This document shows positions 1-7,970 of a DNA stretch of 64,000 nucleotides, piece by piece. Where the stretch lies: contig NZ_CP058649.1 in assembly GCF_018141445.1 (NCBI RefSeq), positions 2,065,001 to 2,129,000 on the forward strand, written 5' to 3'. Both the position numbers and the translations under genes were made by a program. Under the pieces are notes generated by a model. The model worked only from the letters and a program-made list of their open reading frames with translations. It ran no database searches and was not told the origin of the DNA. The DNA comes from Vallitalea pronyensis (lineage in GTDB: Bacteria > Bacillota > Clostridia > Lachnospirales > Vallitaleaceae). The first letter of the stretch is position 1; the number at the start of each line of letters is the position of its first letter.

Positions 1-800
1 CAACGCAAATCAAACAGATTCGTTTACTTATTGAGAAACAGGTGGATGTGATGGTTGTTATTCCCTATGATAAAAATGGGTTGAAGGAAGTCATTGGGGA
101 AGCCAAAAAGGCAGGCATTAAAGTCATTGCATACGACCGGCTGATTAATCATGCAGATGTGGATGCCTATATATCCTTCGACAATAACAAAGTAGGTGCA
201 CTCCAAGCAATAGAATTGACAAAAGTTGTACCAAAGGGGAATTATATCATCATTAATGGCTCACCAGATGATAATAATTCATTCATGTTCAGAGACGGTT
301 ACATGGGTGTTCTTGAACCATTTATTGCATCAGGGGCTATTAACATCGTTGAAGACAAGTGGGCGAATATGTGGCGAGAAGAATATGCTTACGATATTGT
401 ACAGAAAGCATTAAATGACAAGATGCAGATAGATGCCATCATTGGTGCCAATGACCGTCTGGCAGAAGCCGCAATTAGAGCCTTATCCGAGAAGGGCCTA
501 GGTGGCAGCATCTACGTGGCTGGTCACGATGCCGATATTAGTGCCTGTCAACGTATTGTTGAAGGTACCCAATATATGACAGTCTATAAACCTATTCGAT
601 TATTAGCAGAATCAGCTGTTGAGCTGGCCATCGATTTAGTCAATGGGAAACCAATAGAAACAGATGAATCCATTAACAATGGTTCATACGATGTACCGTA
701 TATTAAATTGGATGTATTATCCGTGACCATTGACACACTAGAAGAAACAGTTATAAATGATGCCTTTCATCAAAGAGAAGATATTTATAGAGAAAATTAA
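1..800 (+). CDS. XylF-type sugar-binding protein, 5' end missing
   Basis: The reading frame is open from base 3 and starts before the window, so the N-terminus (signal peptide or membrane anchor) is not visible; about 265 residues remain. The visible part is a periplasmic-binding-protein fold of the xylose type: VMVVIPYDK, AYDRLI, then GANDRLAEAAIRALSEKG, GHDADI and TQYMTVYKP follow the order found in D-xylose-binding XylF. It lies upstream of a second binding protein, an ATPase and a permease. In some clostridia a membrane-tethered XylF paralogue (XylFII) acts with a LytS/YesN two-component system as a xylose sensor rather than as the transport receptor; this copy could be such a sensor, but the missing N-terminus and upstream genes prevent a decision. 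A strong terminator follows, so it is not co-transcribed by simple read-through with the next gene. Confidence 0.85.
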   Translation, partial: TQIKQIRLLIEKQVDVMVVIPYDKNGLKEVIGEAKKAGIKVIAYDRLINHADVDAYISFDNNKVGALQAIELTKVVPKGNYIIINGSPDDNNSFMFRDGYMGVLEPFIASGAINIVEDKWANMWREEYAYDIVQKALNDKMQIDAIIGANDRLAEAAIRALSEKGLGGSIYVAGHDADISACQRIVEGTQYMTVYKPIRLLAESAVELAIDLVNGKPIETDESINNGSYDVPYIKLDVLSVTIDTLEETVINDAFHQREDIYREN

Positions 801-820
801 CGATACTTAGTAGAGCCATA

Positions 821-872
821 AAGGGGTGTCCTATGAGAACATATCAACATGTTCTTATGGGACACCCTTTTT
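821..872 (+). terminator. Rho-independent terminator after xylF-like gene
   Basis: An almost perfect long hairpin (GGGTGTCC at 824-831 pairs with GGACACCC around 860-867, extended inward by TATGAGAACAT against ATGTTCTTA) is followed by a run of T. It lies 21 bases after the stop codon. Confidence 0.85.
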
Positions 873-1089
873 GGTTTATGATACTTTGAGCATTAGCACA
901 GATTTAAGGTTAAAATTTTCTCTGAACAAACTTAAGATTAAATTCTTAGTGGTGGACATTACAATCAATATAAAAAAATTAAAAATGTACAGATTTCTCC
1001 TCCTCACAGTCATGGTATTCAACCTGTCTTGGCGCTATACTTGTTGATGTACTTCAACTTTATTATTTCAAAAAATGGAGGATTTAAAA

Positions 1090-2232
1090 ATGAAAAAGTT
1101 ATTGGTGTTATGCTTAATACTAGCATTATCAGTTAGTACCATTACAGGATGTGGTCAAACAGATGATAAACAATCAGAAGGCACTTCTGCAACAAATGAT
1201 AACAATGGGGATAAAAAACAGGACGGCACGGTGGATATTGGTATTGTACTTCCAACAAAAGAAGAACCACGTTGGGTACAAGATGAGGCAAGATTCAAAG
1301 CTGCTTTAGATGGTACAGATAAATCCGTTGAAATACTTTTTAGCCAAGGTGATTCAGCAAGAGAAAAGCAAAATGTTGAAACATTAATCTCCAAAGGTAT
1401 TAAAGTACTTATTATCACACCGCACGATGGTGCAGCAGCAGCTGCGGCGGTTGAAGCAGCAAAAGAAGAAGGCATTACGGTTATCTCTTACGATAGACTT
1501 GTAACGAATACAGATGCTGTGGATTACTATGTAACGTTTAACTCTGTATCTGTTGGTGGAGCACAAGGGCAATACCTTGTGGAACAAGCCAGTGGAACAG
1601 GTGAAAAATTATACTTATACGCAGGTGCAGCTACAGACAACAATGCATTCTTATTCTTTGAAGGTGCATGGAACGCTTTACAACCAAAGATTGCAGACGG
1701 TACATTTGTGGTACAAAACTCTTCCAAGGCGGTTGAGTATAAAGACAAAGCCACTTTAACACGTGAAGAGATGGGCGCAATTATCGAGCAGATTACGACA
1801 GATTGGAAACCAGAAGTTGCTAAGTCAAAAGCAGAGTCACACATTACAGCGGCTCCACCAGAAGGTAAGACCTTCATCTTAGCACCAAATGACGGTACAT
1901 CACGTGCCATCTATGACCAATTTGCAAAAGAAGATGGCGTTGAGATCTATATAACAGGTCAAGATGCAGAGATTCCATCCATTCAATATGTCATTGATGG
2001 GAAACAAAGCATGACTGTTCTAAAAGATGTGAGAAGCCTTGTAGCAGGTGCTATTGAAACTGCAACAAGTGTATTAGATGGTAAAACAATTGAAACCAAT
2101 GGTTCTTATGATAATGGTAAAGTTGACGTTAAAGCAAAAGATATTAAAGTCATCACGGTGACGGGGGATAACGTAAAAGATACCATCATTGAATCAGGAT
2201 ATTACAATGCTTCTGAATTCAAAGGACTGTAA
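1090..2232 (+). CDS. Multiple-monosaccharide ABC transporter, lipoprotein substrate-binding protein (ChvE/XylF type)
   Basis: A 380-residue lipoprotein that should capture a monosaccharide (xylose, glucose, galactose or similar) outside the membrane and hand it to the permease. The signal sequence ends in the lipobox STITGC. A short acidic, Asn-rich linker precedes the type-I binding fold, with KIGVVLP-like VDIGIVLPT, LISKGIKVLIITPHDG, VISYDRLV, ILAPNDGTS, TGQDAE and SMTVLKD. The start at 1090 is chosen over an in-frame ATG at 1075 because GGAGG at 1077-1081 sits 8 bases before 1090 and the hydrophobic signal then starts correctly (MKKLLVLCL). The insert with the KAVEYKDKATLTREEM stretch is typical of ChvE-type multiple-sugar receptors rather than of classical XylF. 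ATPase and permease follow after a hairpin, implying a highly expressed receptor and lower expression of the membrane parts. Confidence 0.9.
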   Translation: MKKLLVLCLILALSVSTITGCGQTDDKQSEGTSATNDNNGDKKQDGTVDIGIVLPTKEEPRWVQDEARFKAALDGTDKSVEILFSQGDSAREKQNVETLISKGIKVLIITPHDGAAAAAAVEAAKEEGITVISYDRLVTNTDAVDYYVTFNSVSVGGAQGQYLVEQASGTGEKLYLYAGAATDNNAFLFFEGAWNALQPKIADGTFVVQNSSKAVEYKDKATLTREEMGAIIEQITTDWKPEVAKSKAESHITAAPPEGKTFILAPNDGTSRAIYDQFAKEDGVEIYITGQDAEIPSIQYVIDGKQSMTVLKDVRSLVAGAIETATSVLDGKTIETNGSYDNGKVDVKAKDIKVITVTGDNVKDTIIESGYYNASEFKGL

Positions 2233-2270
2233 GTTTTAATAAGATTAAATAAAAACCCCTGAATGATCAT

Positions 2271-2360
2271 AAAGGGACTGTCTCAAAAAGCTATCCATCG
2301 TCATCTAGAGGTATTTCACTGGAATATAGATGTTGTTTGCTTTTTAAGACAGCCCTTTAT
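2271..2360 (+). terminator. Hairpin between receptor and ATPase genes (GGCTGTCT family)
   Basis: AAAGGGACTGTCTCAAAAAGC-like left arm (2271-2291) pairs with a right arm at 2339-2359 ending in AAGACAGCCCTTT, enclosing about 47 bases. There is only a short T-run, so it probably attenuates or stabilises the receptor mRNA rather than stopping all transcription. The arm sequence recurs in other hairpins of the window (12585-12619, 39690-39725, 51964-52007). Confidence 0.6.
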
Positions 2361-2390
2361 ACTGTATAGATATAGGATAGGAGCTATGTC

Positions 2391-3908
2391 ATGGCAAATA
2401 TATTAGAAATGAGAAATATTACAAAAGAATTTCCAGGTGTTAAAGCTCTTGATAATGTAAATTTCCAAGTGAAAGAAGGAGAAATACATTGCCTTGTCGG
2501 TGAAAACGGAGCTGGAAAATCAACACTTATGAAGGTTTTAAGTGGTGTATATCCCAAAGGCAATTATAAGGGTGATATTGTGTTTAATGGTGATGTACAG
2601 CATTTTCAAGGTATCAGTGATAGTGAAAGCAAAGGTATTGCCATTATCTATCAAGAACTTGCCCTTATACCAGAAATGACAGTGTATGAGAATATTTTTC
2701 TTGGCCATGAGATCAAGAGAAATGGTGTCATTGATTGGCATGATACAAAAATAGAAGCAGCTAAAATGCTGAAGAAGGTAAAGCTTGCTGTACATCCAGC
2801 ATCAAAAATAATCGACCTTGGTGTTGGTGTACAACAATTAATCGAAATAGCTAAAGCCCTGAGCAAAGATGTAAAATTACTCATATTGGATGAGCCTACA
2901 GCGGCTCTTAATGAAGATGATAGTGATAACTTATTGGAACTGCTGAAAGACTTGAAAAAGCAAGGGGTAACGTCCATCATGATTTCACATAAATTAAAAG
3001 AAGTGATCCATATTGCTGATACAGTAACGGTGCTTCGAGATGGACAGACCATTTGTTCTCTGGATGCGAAAAAAGGTGAAGTTAACGAACGGGATATTAT
3101 CAAATACATGGTGGGACGAGAAATCAATGATATTTTTCCTAAACGAGAAACCAAGAATTTTGGAGATATCCAGCTGGAGGTCAATAACTGGTCCGCCTTT
3201 GACAGGAAATTAGGCAGATACGTGGTAAAAGATGTGAATTTCAATATTCGAAAAGGTGAGATTGTAGGTATTGCTGGATTGATGGGTGCAGGTAGAACAG
3301 AATTCGCCCACAGTATCTTTGGTAATTCAAGAGATTATCAATTATCAGGAGAACTGAAGATTAACCATAAGAAGAAAGTGCTTAAAAGTCCGAAACAAGC
3401 CATAAAAAATGGATTAGCTTATGTATCAGAAGATAGGAAAGGGAATGGTTTAATTCTCATTGAAGATGTGAAGCAAAACATTACGATAGCCAATCTTAAG
3501 GAAATTTCTGATGCATGGGTTGTGAATAAAAACGAAGAGATTAAAGTGGCAGAACAATATCGTCAATCTTTAAATATCAAGACCCCTTCCATTGAACAGA
3601 AAGTGAGTAGTCTAAGTGGCGGCAACCAACAAAAGGTTGCTTTGGGCAAATGGTTATTTGTTGAACCCAATGTTCTTATTCTAGATGAGCCTACAAGAGG
3701 TATTGATGTTGGGGCAAAATATGAGATCTATACCATTATGAATGAACTGGTTGTAAAAGGGTTGAGTGTCATTATGATCTCATCAGAATTACCAGAAGTC
3801 CTTGGCATGAGTGATCGTATTTATGTTATGGCAGAAGGTAAGATGACAGGAGAACTTAGCATTGAAGATGCTACTCAAGAAAATATCATGGAATTGGCAA
3901 CAGTATAG
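2391..3908 (+). CDS. Multiple-monosaccharide ABC transporter, double ATP-binding protein (MmsA/XylG type)
   Basis: A 505-residue cytoplasmic ATPase with two fused ABC domains, energising monosaccharide import. Domain 1 (about residues 4-245) has Walker [10 protein letters not shown], a degenerate signature [13 protein letters not shown] and Walker [12 protein letters not shown]. Domain 2 (about 255-500) has a degenerate Walker [10 protein letters not shown], a full signature LSGGNQQKV and Walker [14 protein letters not shown]. One good and one degenerate ATP site is the rule for the CUT2 family (XylG, MglA, RbsA), and the length matches XylG. The start is set by TAGGAG 7 bases before ATG 2391. 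Its stop codon overlaps the AGGAGG of the next gene, so the permease is translated from the same mRNA. Confidence 0.95.
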   Translation: MANILEMRNITKEFPGVKALDNVNFQVKEGEIHCLVGENGAGKSTLMKVLSGVYPKGNYKGDIVFNGDVQHFQGISDSESKGIAIIYQELALIPEMTVYENIFLGHEIKRNGVIDWHDTKIEAAKMLKKVKLAVHPASKIIDLGVGVQQLIEIAKALSKDVKLLILDEPTAALNEDDSDNLLELLKDLKKQGVTSIMISHKLKEVIHIADTVTVLRDGQTICSLDAKKGEVNERDIIKYMVGREINDIFPKRETKNFGDIQLEVNNWSAFDRKLGRYVVKDVNFNIRKGEIVGIAGLMGAGRTEFAHSIFGNSRDYQLSGELKINHKKKVLKSPKQAIKNGLAYVSEDRKGNGLILIEDVKQNITIANLKEISDAWVVNKNEEIKVAEQYRQSLNIKTPSIEQKVSSLSGGNQQKVALGKWLFVEPNVLILDEPTRGIDVGAKYEIYTIMNELVVKGLSVIMISSELPEVLGMSDRIYVMAEGKMTGELSIEDATQENIMELATV

Positions 3909-3918
3909 GAGGATGAAC

Positions 3919-5097
3919 ATGTTTAAGGATTTAACATCAGCAATAAAAGACAATATAAGAGATTATGGTATGTACATTGCACTTGCCATCATTATCCTTA
4001 TATTTACAACCCTGACAAATGGATTATTCATAACCCCAAGGGTCATATCTGACCTGATTGATATGACGGGCTATATTGCCGTTTTATCGGTGGGGATGAC
4101 ATTGGTCATTGTTATTCAACATATTGATTTGTCCGTAGGCTATATCGCTGGATTTTTAGGTGCTGTAGCGGCTATATTAAGTTCTAAGGTTGGCATGCCA
4201 CTCTACTTAATTTTTCCAGTGGTGCTCATACTTGGCGCTCTAATAGGGGTGGTATGGACAGGAACTCTGGTTGCAAAAATTAAGATTCCAGCTTTTGTGG
4301 CAACACTTGCAGCCATGACCATTTTTAGAGGATTATTGATTCGTACCACCAATAGTGCCACGATTTTTACAGATAGTGATGCTTTTAATGCTGTAGGAAA
4401 TGGTTATATTCCAGATTTATTTAACAATGATCATCTGCATGTGCTAACGATTATTATTGGCGTAGCAGTTGTTCTTTTGTATGTCATCATGGAAATTAGG
4501 AATCGTCATAAACAGGTAGCTTATAGGTTGCGGGTAAGTACATTACCTATTTTTATAGCTAAGTTAGTGTTTGTATCCGCCATTGTGATGTATTTTATAT
4601 GGAAGTTAGCCAGTTTTAAAGGTTTTTCTTGGACGGCTGTTATCGTTGCCATTGTGGTTGTGATTTATAATTTTGTGACTAAGAATACCACGTTAGGTCG
4701 GCATATTTATGCTGTTGGTGGTAATCCAGAGGCGGCTGAGTTATCCGGTATTAGTGTGAAATTTATCACGTTTGTTGTGTTTGGTTCCATGGGGATGTTA
4801 TCGGGTTTATCGGGTCTTTTGTTTACCGCCAGGTTACAGTCGGCAACACCTACAGCTGGTATGGGGTTTGAATTGGATGCCATTGCAGGTGCTTTTGTTG
4901 GTGGTTCGTCAGCGTCTGGTGGTGTTGGTAAGGTAACAGGGTCCATTATTGGTGCGTTGGTTATGGCATCTTTGTCTAAGGGAATGGATTTGATGAATGT
5001 AGGTGTTTCTTATCAATATATTATTCGTGGATTGGTGCTTGTGGCTGCGGTTGTGTTTGATGTGAAGACAAGGAATATGCGTTCGAAAAAAGCTTAA
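3919..5097 (+). CDS. Multiple-monosaccharide ABC transporter permease (MmsB/XylH type)
   Basis: A 392-residue polytopic membrane protein, the length of E. coli XylH (393) and longer than RbsC/MglC. Hydrophobic segments start at about residue 18 and cover nearly the whole protein, with one hydrophilic stretch around residues 195-215 (EIRNRHKQVAYRLR). The C-terminal half carries the CUT2 permease motif GGNPEAAELSGI and the region LDAIAGAFVGGSSASGG. Start 3919 (MFKDLTSAIK) is used because AGGAGG at 3907-3912 lies 6 bases upstream; a longer in-frame form from 3862 would overlap the ATPase gene by 47 bases and is unlikely. It forms the membrane channel for the preceding ATPase and receptor. Confidence 0.93.
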   Translation: MFKDLTSAIKDNIRDYGMYIALAIIILIFTTLTNGLFITPRVISDLIDMTGYIAVLSVGMTLVIVIQHIDLSVGYIAGFLGAVAAILSSKVGMPLYLIFPVVLILGALIGVVWTGTLVAKIKIPAFVATLAAMTIFRGLLIRTTNSATIFTDSDAFNAVGNGYIPDLFNNDHLHVLTIIIGVAVVLLYVIMEIRNRHKQVAYRLRVSTLPIFIAKLVFVSAIVMYFIWKLASFKGFSWTAVIVAIVVVIYNFVTKNTTLGRHIYAVGGNPEAAELSGISVKFITFVVFGSMGMLSGLSGLLFTARLQSATPTAGMGFELDAIAGAFVGGSSASGGVGKVTGSIIGALVMASLSKGMDLMNVGVSYQYIIRGLVLVAAVVFDVKTRNMRSKKA

Positions 5098-5112
5098 TGT
5101 TCATGTTTTATA

Positions 5113-5136
5113 AGAGGGCTGATGAGGCCCTTTTTT
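5113..5136 (+). terminator. Rho-independent terminator of the sugar transporter operon
   Basis: AGGGC and GCCCT pair around a 7-base loop, followed by TTTTTT (5131-5136), 16 bases after the permease stop. Confidence 0.75.
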
Positions 5137-5197
5137 GTTGTGTTTTAGAGGATTACTCATTATTTGTTGGTCTAGATGAGTGTAGGGCAAGACATCC

Positions 5198-5393
5198 GTC
5201 GATGAATAGGTATTAAAAATCTGTTCAGATTAATCCTGCTAAGAACAACTAGAGCGCATTCCAAGATAGCTTCCTAAAACTTAAAACTCGCAAGCTCAGA
5301 CAATTAAGTTTTTTAACGGAATCTATCTTTTCATTTGCTAAGGTTTTCTAAGCAGGATTAAACATCACTGATTTTTAATACCTATTCATCGAC
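5198..5393. repeat. 196-bp imperfect palindromic element
   Basis: The two ends are a perfect 24-bp inverted repeat (GTCGATGAATAGG... from 5198 and its complement ending at 5393). Moving inward there is an unpaired stretch, an 11-bp perfect arm (TTAATCCTGCT, complement near 5349-5359), another unpaired stretch, then a third pair of arms (AAGATAGCTTCC against GGAATCTATCTT, extended by AACTTAA/TTAAGTT). The centre is AACTCGCAAGCTCAGACAA. No reading frame of useful length is present. It looks like a non-autonomous palindromic repeat (MITE-like) or a stably folded RNA; neither can be settled from one copy. Confidence 0.75.
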
Positions 5394-5482
5394 TAGGGTG
5401 ATAGATGGGGCTAGGGGTATTGTATGTTGGAGTGGTGTAATATTTGTAGGATGTATATCATCAATATGAAGGTGTGGATTGG

Positions 5483-5511
5483 TTGACGGGATAGGTTGGG
5501 TCTTATATAAT
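5483..5511 (+). promoter_or_regulatory. Promoter of the FMN/molybdopterin-fold operon
   Basis: TTGACG (5483-5488) and TATAAT (5506-5511) are spaced by exactly 17 bases. Transcription would start near 5518 and give a leader of about 350 bases before the first gene. Confidence 0.7.
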
Positions 5512-5620
5512 GAGGAGTAAGGTTAGCGTGTTTGTTAACATGGTTAACGGACGGATTTAAATTTTAATAATAGATGGAATTCCGAGTTTATTTATCTAAA
5601 CATGCGTGCATGATTTTTAA

Positions 5621-5717
5621 ACCGATAGGGTGTAATTTGAAAAGGTTATGCCTCCCGTTGTGGAAAGGAATGATGAAACCTTAAGACTATTATGGTTTAT
5701 TTCGGGCTTCCTTTTTT
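5621..5717 (+). promoter_or_regulatory. Candidate Moco/Tuco-type riboswitch with terminator
   Basis: A structured leader sits between the promoter and the operon that ends in mobB. CCGA (5622-5625) can pair with TCGG (5702-5705) as a closing stem; AAGGTT (5642-5647) pairs with AACCTT (5677-5682); ATGCCTCCC (5648-5656) and GGAAAGG (5662-5668) look like conserved internal loops. An alternative fold pairs GAAACC (5675-5680) with GGTTT (5694-5698) and GGAA with TTCC (5708-5711), directly followed by six T (5712-5717): an intrinsic terminator exclusive with the first fold. The layout and the ATGCCTCCC/GGGCTTCC segments recall the molybdenum/tungsten-cofactor RNA motif, and the context fits, but the family name is from memory and needs a covariance-model search. 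Confidence 0.5.
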
Positions 5718-5733
5718 GTTAGGTGGCTTTTTT

Positions 5734-5849
5734 ATTTTATAGAAAAGTCCTTGAATATAGGACAGGGAATAGAAGCATTTTTCATATGCGTTAAGAATAC
5801 ATACCTAATGGATAAATACATTTTGCGGTATGCTTTATGTGTCTTAATC
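5734..5849 (+). repeat. Dispersed repeat, copy 1 (after a T-run)
   Basis: This stretch aligns over about 115 bases with 39726-39840 and 54263-54392. Shared blocks are an A-rich start (TTATAGAAAAGTCCT), TGAATATAGG, AGAAGCATTTTTCATATGCGT, AAGAATAC, CCTAATGGA and an end near CTTAATC. It starts directly after the T-run 5728-5733 and ends just before the ribosome binding site of the FMN-protein gene, so it forms the last part of that leader. Confidence 0.6.
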
Positions 5850-5867
5850 AAAGTGAAGGAGAGGCTT

Positions 5868-6374
5868 ATGAAAAAATATTTCGTAGTGGGGTTAATCATG
5901 ATTTTGTGTGGTATAGGTATAGGACAAATTGTCAGAAAAGAACCACAAAATCCGTATGAGAATAGATTCGCTAGTCTATTGGAGGACTATGATGCAACAT
6001 ACAATGAACGGATAGAAAAAAGTGAAAGTGATGAAATTTTGAGAGTATATGATCTTCAAAATAATCAAACGGGGTATATGGTTGTTAATCAAGGTTATGA
6101 GGATGTTATTTTGATGTATGTGGTGCTTAGTGAGGAAGACATAGAGCAAGTAGATATTCTATATCAAAATGAAACAAAAGATTATGGGGGGTATGTAGAG
6201 GAAGCATGGTTTTTAAAGAGGCTTATGCTGCCAGTAACCCACAAACTTCAGGTAGTCAAGATGAAGAAGGAACGTCCGGGGGATGTAGTAGCTATTACAG
6301 GTGCGACCGTGACATCAAAAGCGGTTGTAGAAGGTATTAATACATGTTTAGAAGAGAATGGAGGGATACGATGA
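5868..6374 (+). CDS. Membrane-anchored FMN-binding domain protein (RnfG/NosR-like)
   Basis: A 168-residue protein with one N-terminal membrane segment (MKKYFVVGLIMILCGIGIG) and an extracytoplasmic FMN-binding domain. The C-terminal motif GATVTSKAVVEGIN matches the site S/T-GAT-x-T/S in which RnfG, NqrC and related proteins attach FMN to threonine through phosphate; the last Thr of TGATVT would be the attachment site. It therefore probably carries electrons outside the membrane. Start 5868 is favoured by GAAGGAGAGG just upstream; a 39-codon upstream extension would run through the repeat element and lacks a binding site. The stop overlaps the next start (ATGA at 6371-6374), so the two products are translationally coupled. 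No Rnf or Nqr subunits are nearby, so it is not part of those complexes. Confidence 0.8.
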   Translation: MKKYFVVGLIMILCGIGIGQIVRKEPQNPYENRFASLLEDYDATYNERIEKSESDEILRVYDLQNNQTGYMVVNQGYEDVILMYVVLSEEDIEQVDILYQNETKDYGGYVEEAWFLKRLMLPVTHKLQVVKMKKERPGDVVAITGATVTSKAVVEGINTCLEENGGIR

Positions 6375-7951
6375 ATAGAGGGAATTGTGTGGTGAAAATA
6401 GGGGTAATACTGATGTTATGTATGCTGTTAGCAGGGTGTCAACAAGCAGATAAGGCTGGAAGCAGTTCGATATCTAAAGAGGGGTTATCTTATGAAGGAG
6501 AGCTTCTCTTTTCTGGGTTAGACCATGAGTTTTCAGTCGTTTATAATGATATTTATGCCATGGAATCTGTGACACGAGATGTTAAGCATCTTTCCTCCAG
6601 TGGTGAAGAGTCCGTGGACAAGGTAACAGGTGTTATACTGGATACCATCTTGAGCGAAAAAGGAATCTCACAGAAAGATTTTAGTGTGATTCGCTTTATT
6701 GCTGGTGATGGTTATGCCATTGATGTCACATCAGAGATACTGCAAGAAAAAGATATTATACTTGCTTATGCCTATAATGGTACGTATTTGGATGAGAAGA
6801 AACAACCTTTAAGAGTTGCAATAGATGGTGTGCGTTCTATGTACTTTGTAGCAAACCTGAATGAAATAGTATTTGTGAAAAAAAATGATACAAGCCTACC
6901 ATCTAATACCATGGATCCCAAAAAGGTGATTATACTGGAAACAGCTGCTGAACAATTACAATCAGATATCTACACCTATTATGACAGTGAAGACCAAGCC
7001 TTTAAAGTAGCGGATCTCTTGAATGCCTATGCCAAGGAAGACGTTGATTTGGGTCATTTTATGGCATCGGATGGTTTTGAGAAATCAGAAGATATGGATG
7101 TGCTGATGAAAGGCTATATCAAGACCACAGGAAAGGATATACCTCTTTTTACAGTTCCCGATCTACCAAAAGGAATGCATGTGAAACATATTTTCACCTT
7201 GAAAATAGGGGATACCTTGTTTGCTTCCGCTTCACAAGGTATTGGTTTATTAGAACAACGAACAATGAGTGGCAAGGTGGGGACCTCACTGGATATTTTT
7301 ATGGATAAAGTAGGCTTAACTGGTGAGGATTACGTCTTCACATCGGGTGATGGTTATCAAGTGGAGATTAGCAAGAACCATCTTAATCGGGGCATCATTT
7401 ATTTAGATGATTCCGGTCAATATGGCGTTATGTTTGATAAGTCTCTGCCAAAATCAACAGGAGTAAAGGGCATATTATCCATTGAAGTGAGTGATGATGC
7501 CAATGGCGTAGATAGAGCAGTAAAGGATGATACGAAGAAGAATGAGACATCATCGGATAATCAGGAAATACCTTGGACAATAACAGTGGAGGGATTAAGT
7601 GACGGCAGTTTTGAATTGACAAAGGATCGAGCCGAGAGAAAGCTTGAAAGGGCACAACTCCATACAGAACGAGTAAAAGATGATAAGAAAAATGAAGAGG
7701 ACTGGGAAGGCTATAGAGTCCTTGATGTATTGTATTTTTTGAAAGTGGAAGATTTTAATACCTTGGTCATTATAGCAAAGGATGGATTCGAAATTGAATT
7801 ATCCAAAGAGGATGTGGATGAAGAGACCCTATTAGCTGTGGCTAAAAATGAAGTACCTCTTATAGACCCGGATAATCTTGTTCAATTGGTACAAAACACA
7901 ACGTATGCAAGTACGTGGGTGAAAGGTGTAAGCAAAATAATCGTTAAATGA
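6371..7951 (+). CDS. Lipoprotein with four tandem molybdopterin-fold-like domains
   Basis: A 526-residue exported lipoprotein (MNRGNCVVKIGVILMLCMLLAGC, lipobox LAGC). After a short linker I see four repeats of about 100 residues, each with a V..V..DGY/F..E/D-V core: GDGYAIDV (about residue 113), SDGFEKSE (about 235), GDGYQVEI (about 325) and KDGFEIEL (about 470). Each repeat is preceded by a helix such as GVILDTILSEKG or SLDIFMDKVG and followed by an LAY or similar strand. This order resembles the sulfite-oxidase/YedY molybdopterin-binding fold. No cysteine is present after the lipobox, so the usual molybdenum ligand is missing. A charged, Lys/Glu/Asp-rich linker separates repeats 3 and 4. 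Start 6371 has TGGAGGG upstream and overlaps the FMN gene. Function unknown; possibly an electron-transfer or ligand-binding scaffold. Confidence 0.75.
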   Translation: MNRGNCVVKIGVILMLCMLLAGCQQADKAGSSSISKEGLSYEGELLFSGLDHEFSVVYNDIYAMESVTRDVKHLSSSGEESVDKVTGVILDTILSEKGISQKDFSVIRFIAGDGYAIDVTSEILQEKDIILAYAYNGTYLDEKKQPLRVAIDGVRSMYFVANLNEIVFVKKNDTSLPSNTMDPKKVIILETAAEQLQSDIYTYYDSEDQAFKVADLLNAYAKEDVDLGHFMASDGFEKSEDMDVLMKGYIKTTGKDIPLFTVPDLPKGMHVKHIFTLKIGDTLFASASQGIGLLEQRTMSGKVGTSLDIFMDKVGLTGEDYVFTSGDGYQVEISKNHLNRGIIYLDDSGQYGVMFDKSLPKSTGVKGILSIEVSDDANGVDRAVKDDTKKNETSSDNQEIPWTITVEGLSDGSFELTKDRAERKLERAQLHTERVKDDKKNEEDWEGYRVLDVLYFLKVEDFNTLVIIAKDGFEIELSKEDVDEETLLAVAKNEVPLIDPDNLVQLVQNTTYASTWVKGVSKIIVK

Positions 7952-7970
7952 TGAGAGTTGGAGATGGGTG

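Noticed and set aside
826..1047. 73-codon open frame on the + strand
   Set aside because: It starts inside a strong terminator hairpin, has no ribosome binding site and its product shows no recognisable pattern.
3862..3918. Longer N-terminus for the sugar permease
   Set aside because: It would overlap the ATPase gene and lacks a ribosome binding site, while AGGAGG is ideally placed for 3919.
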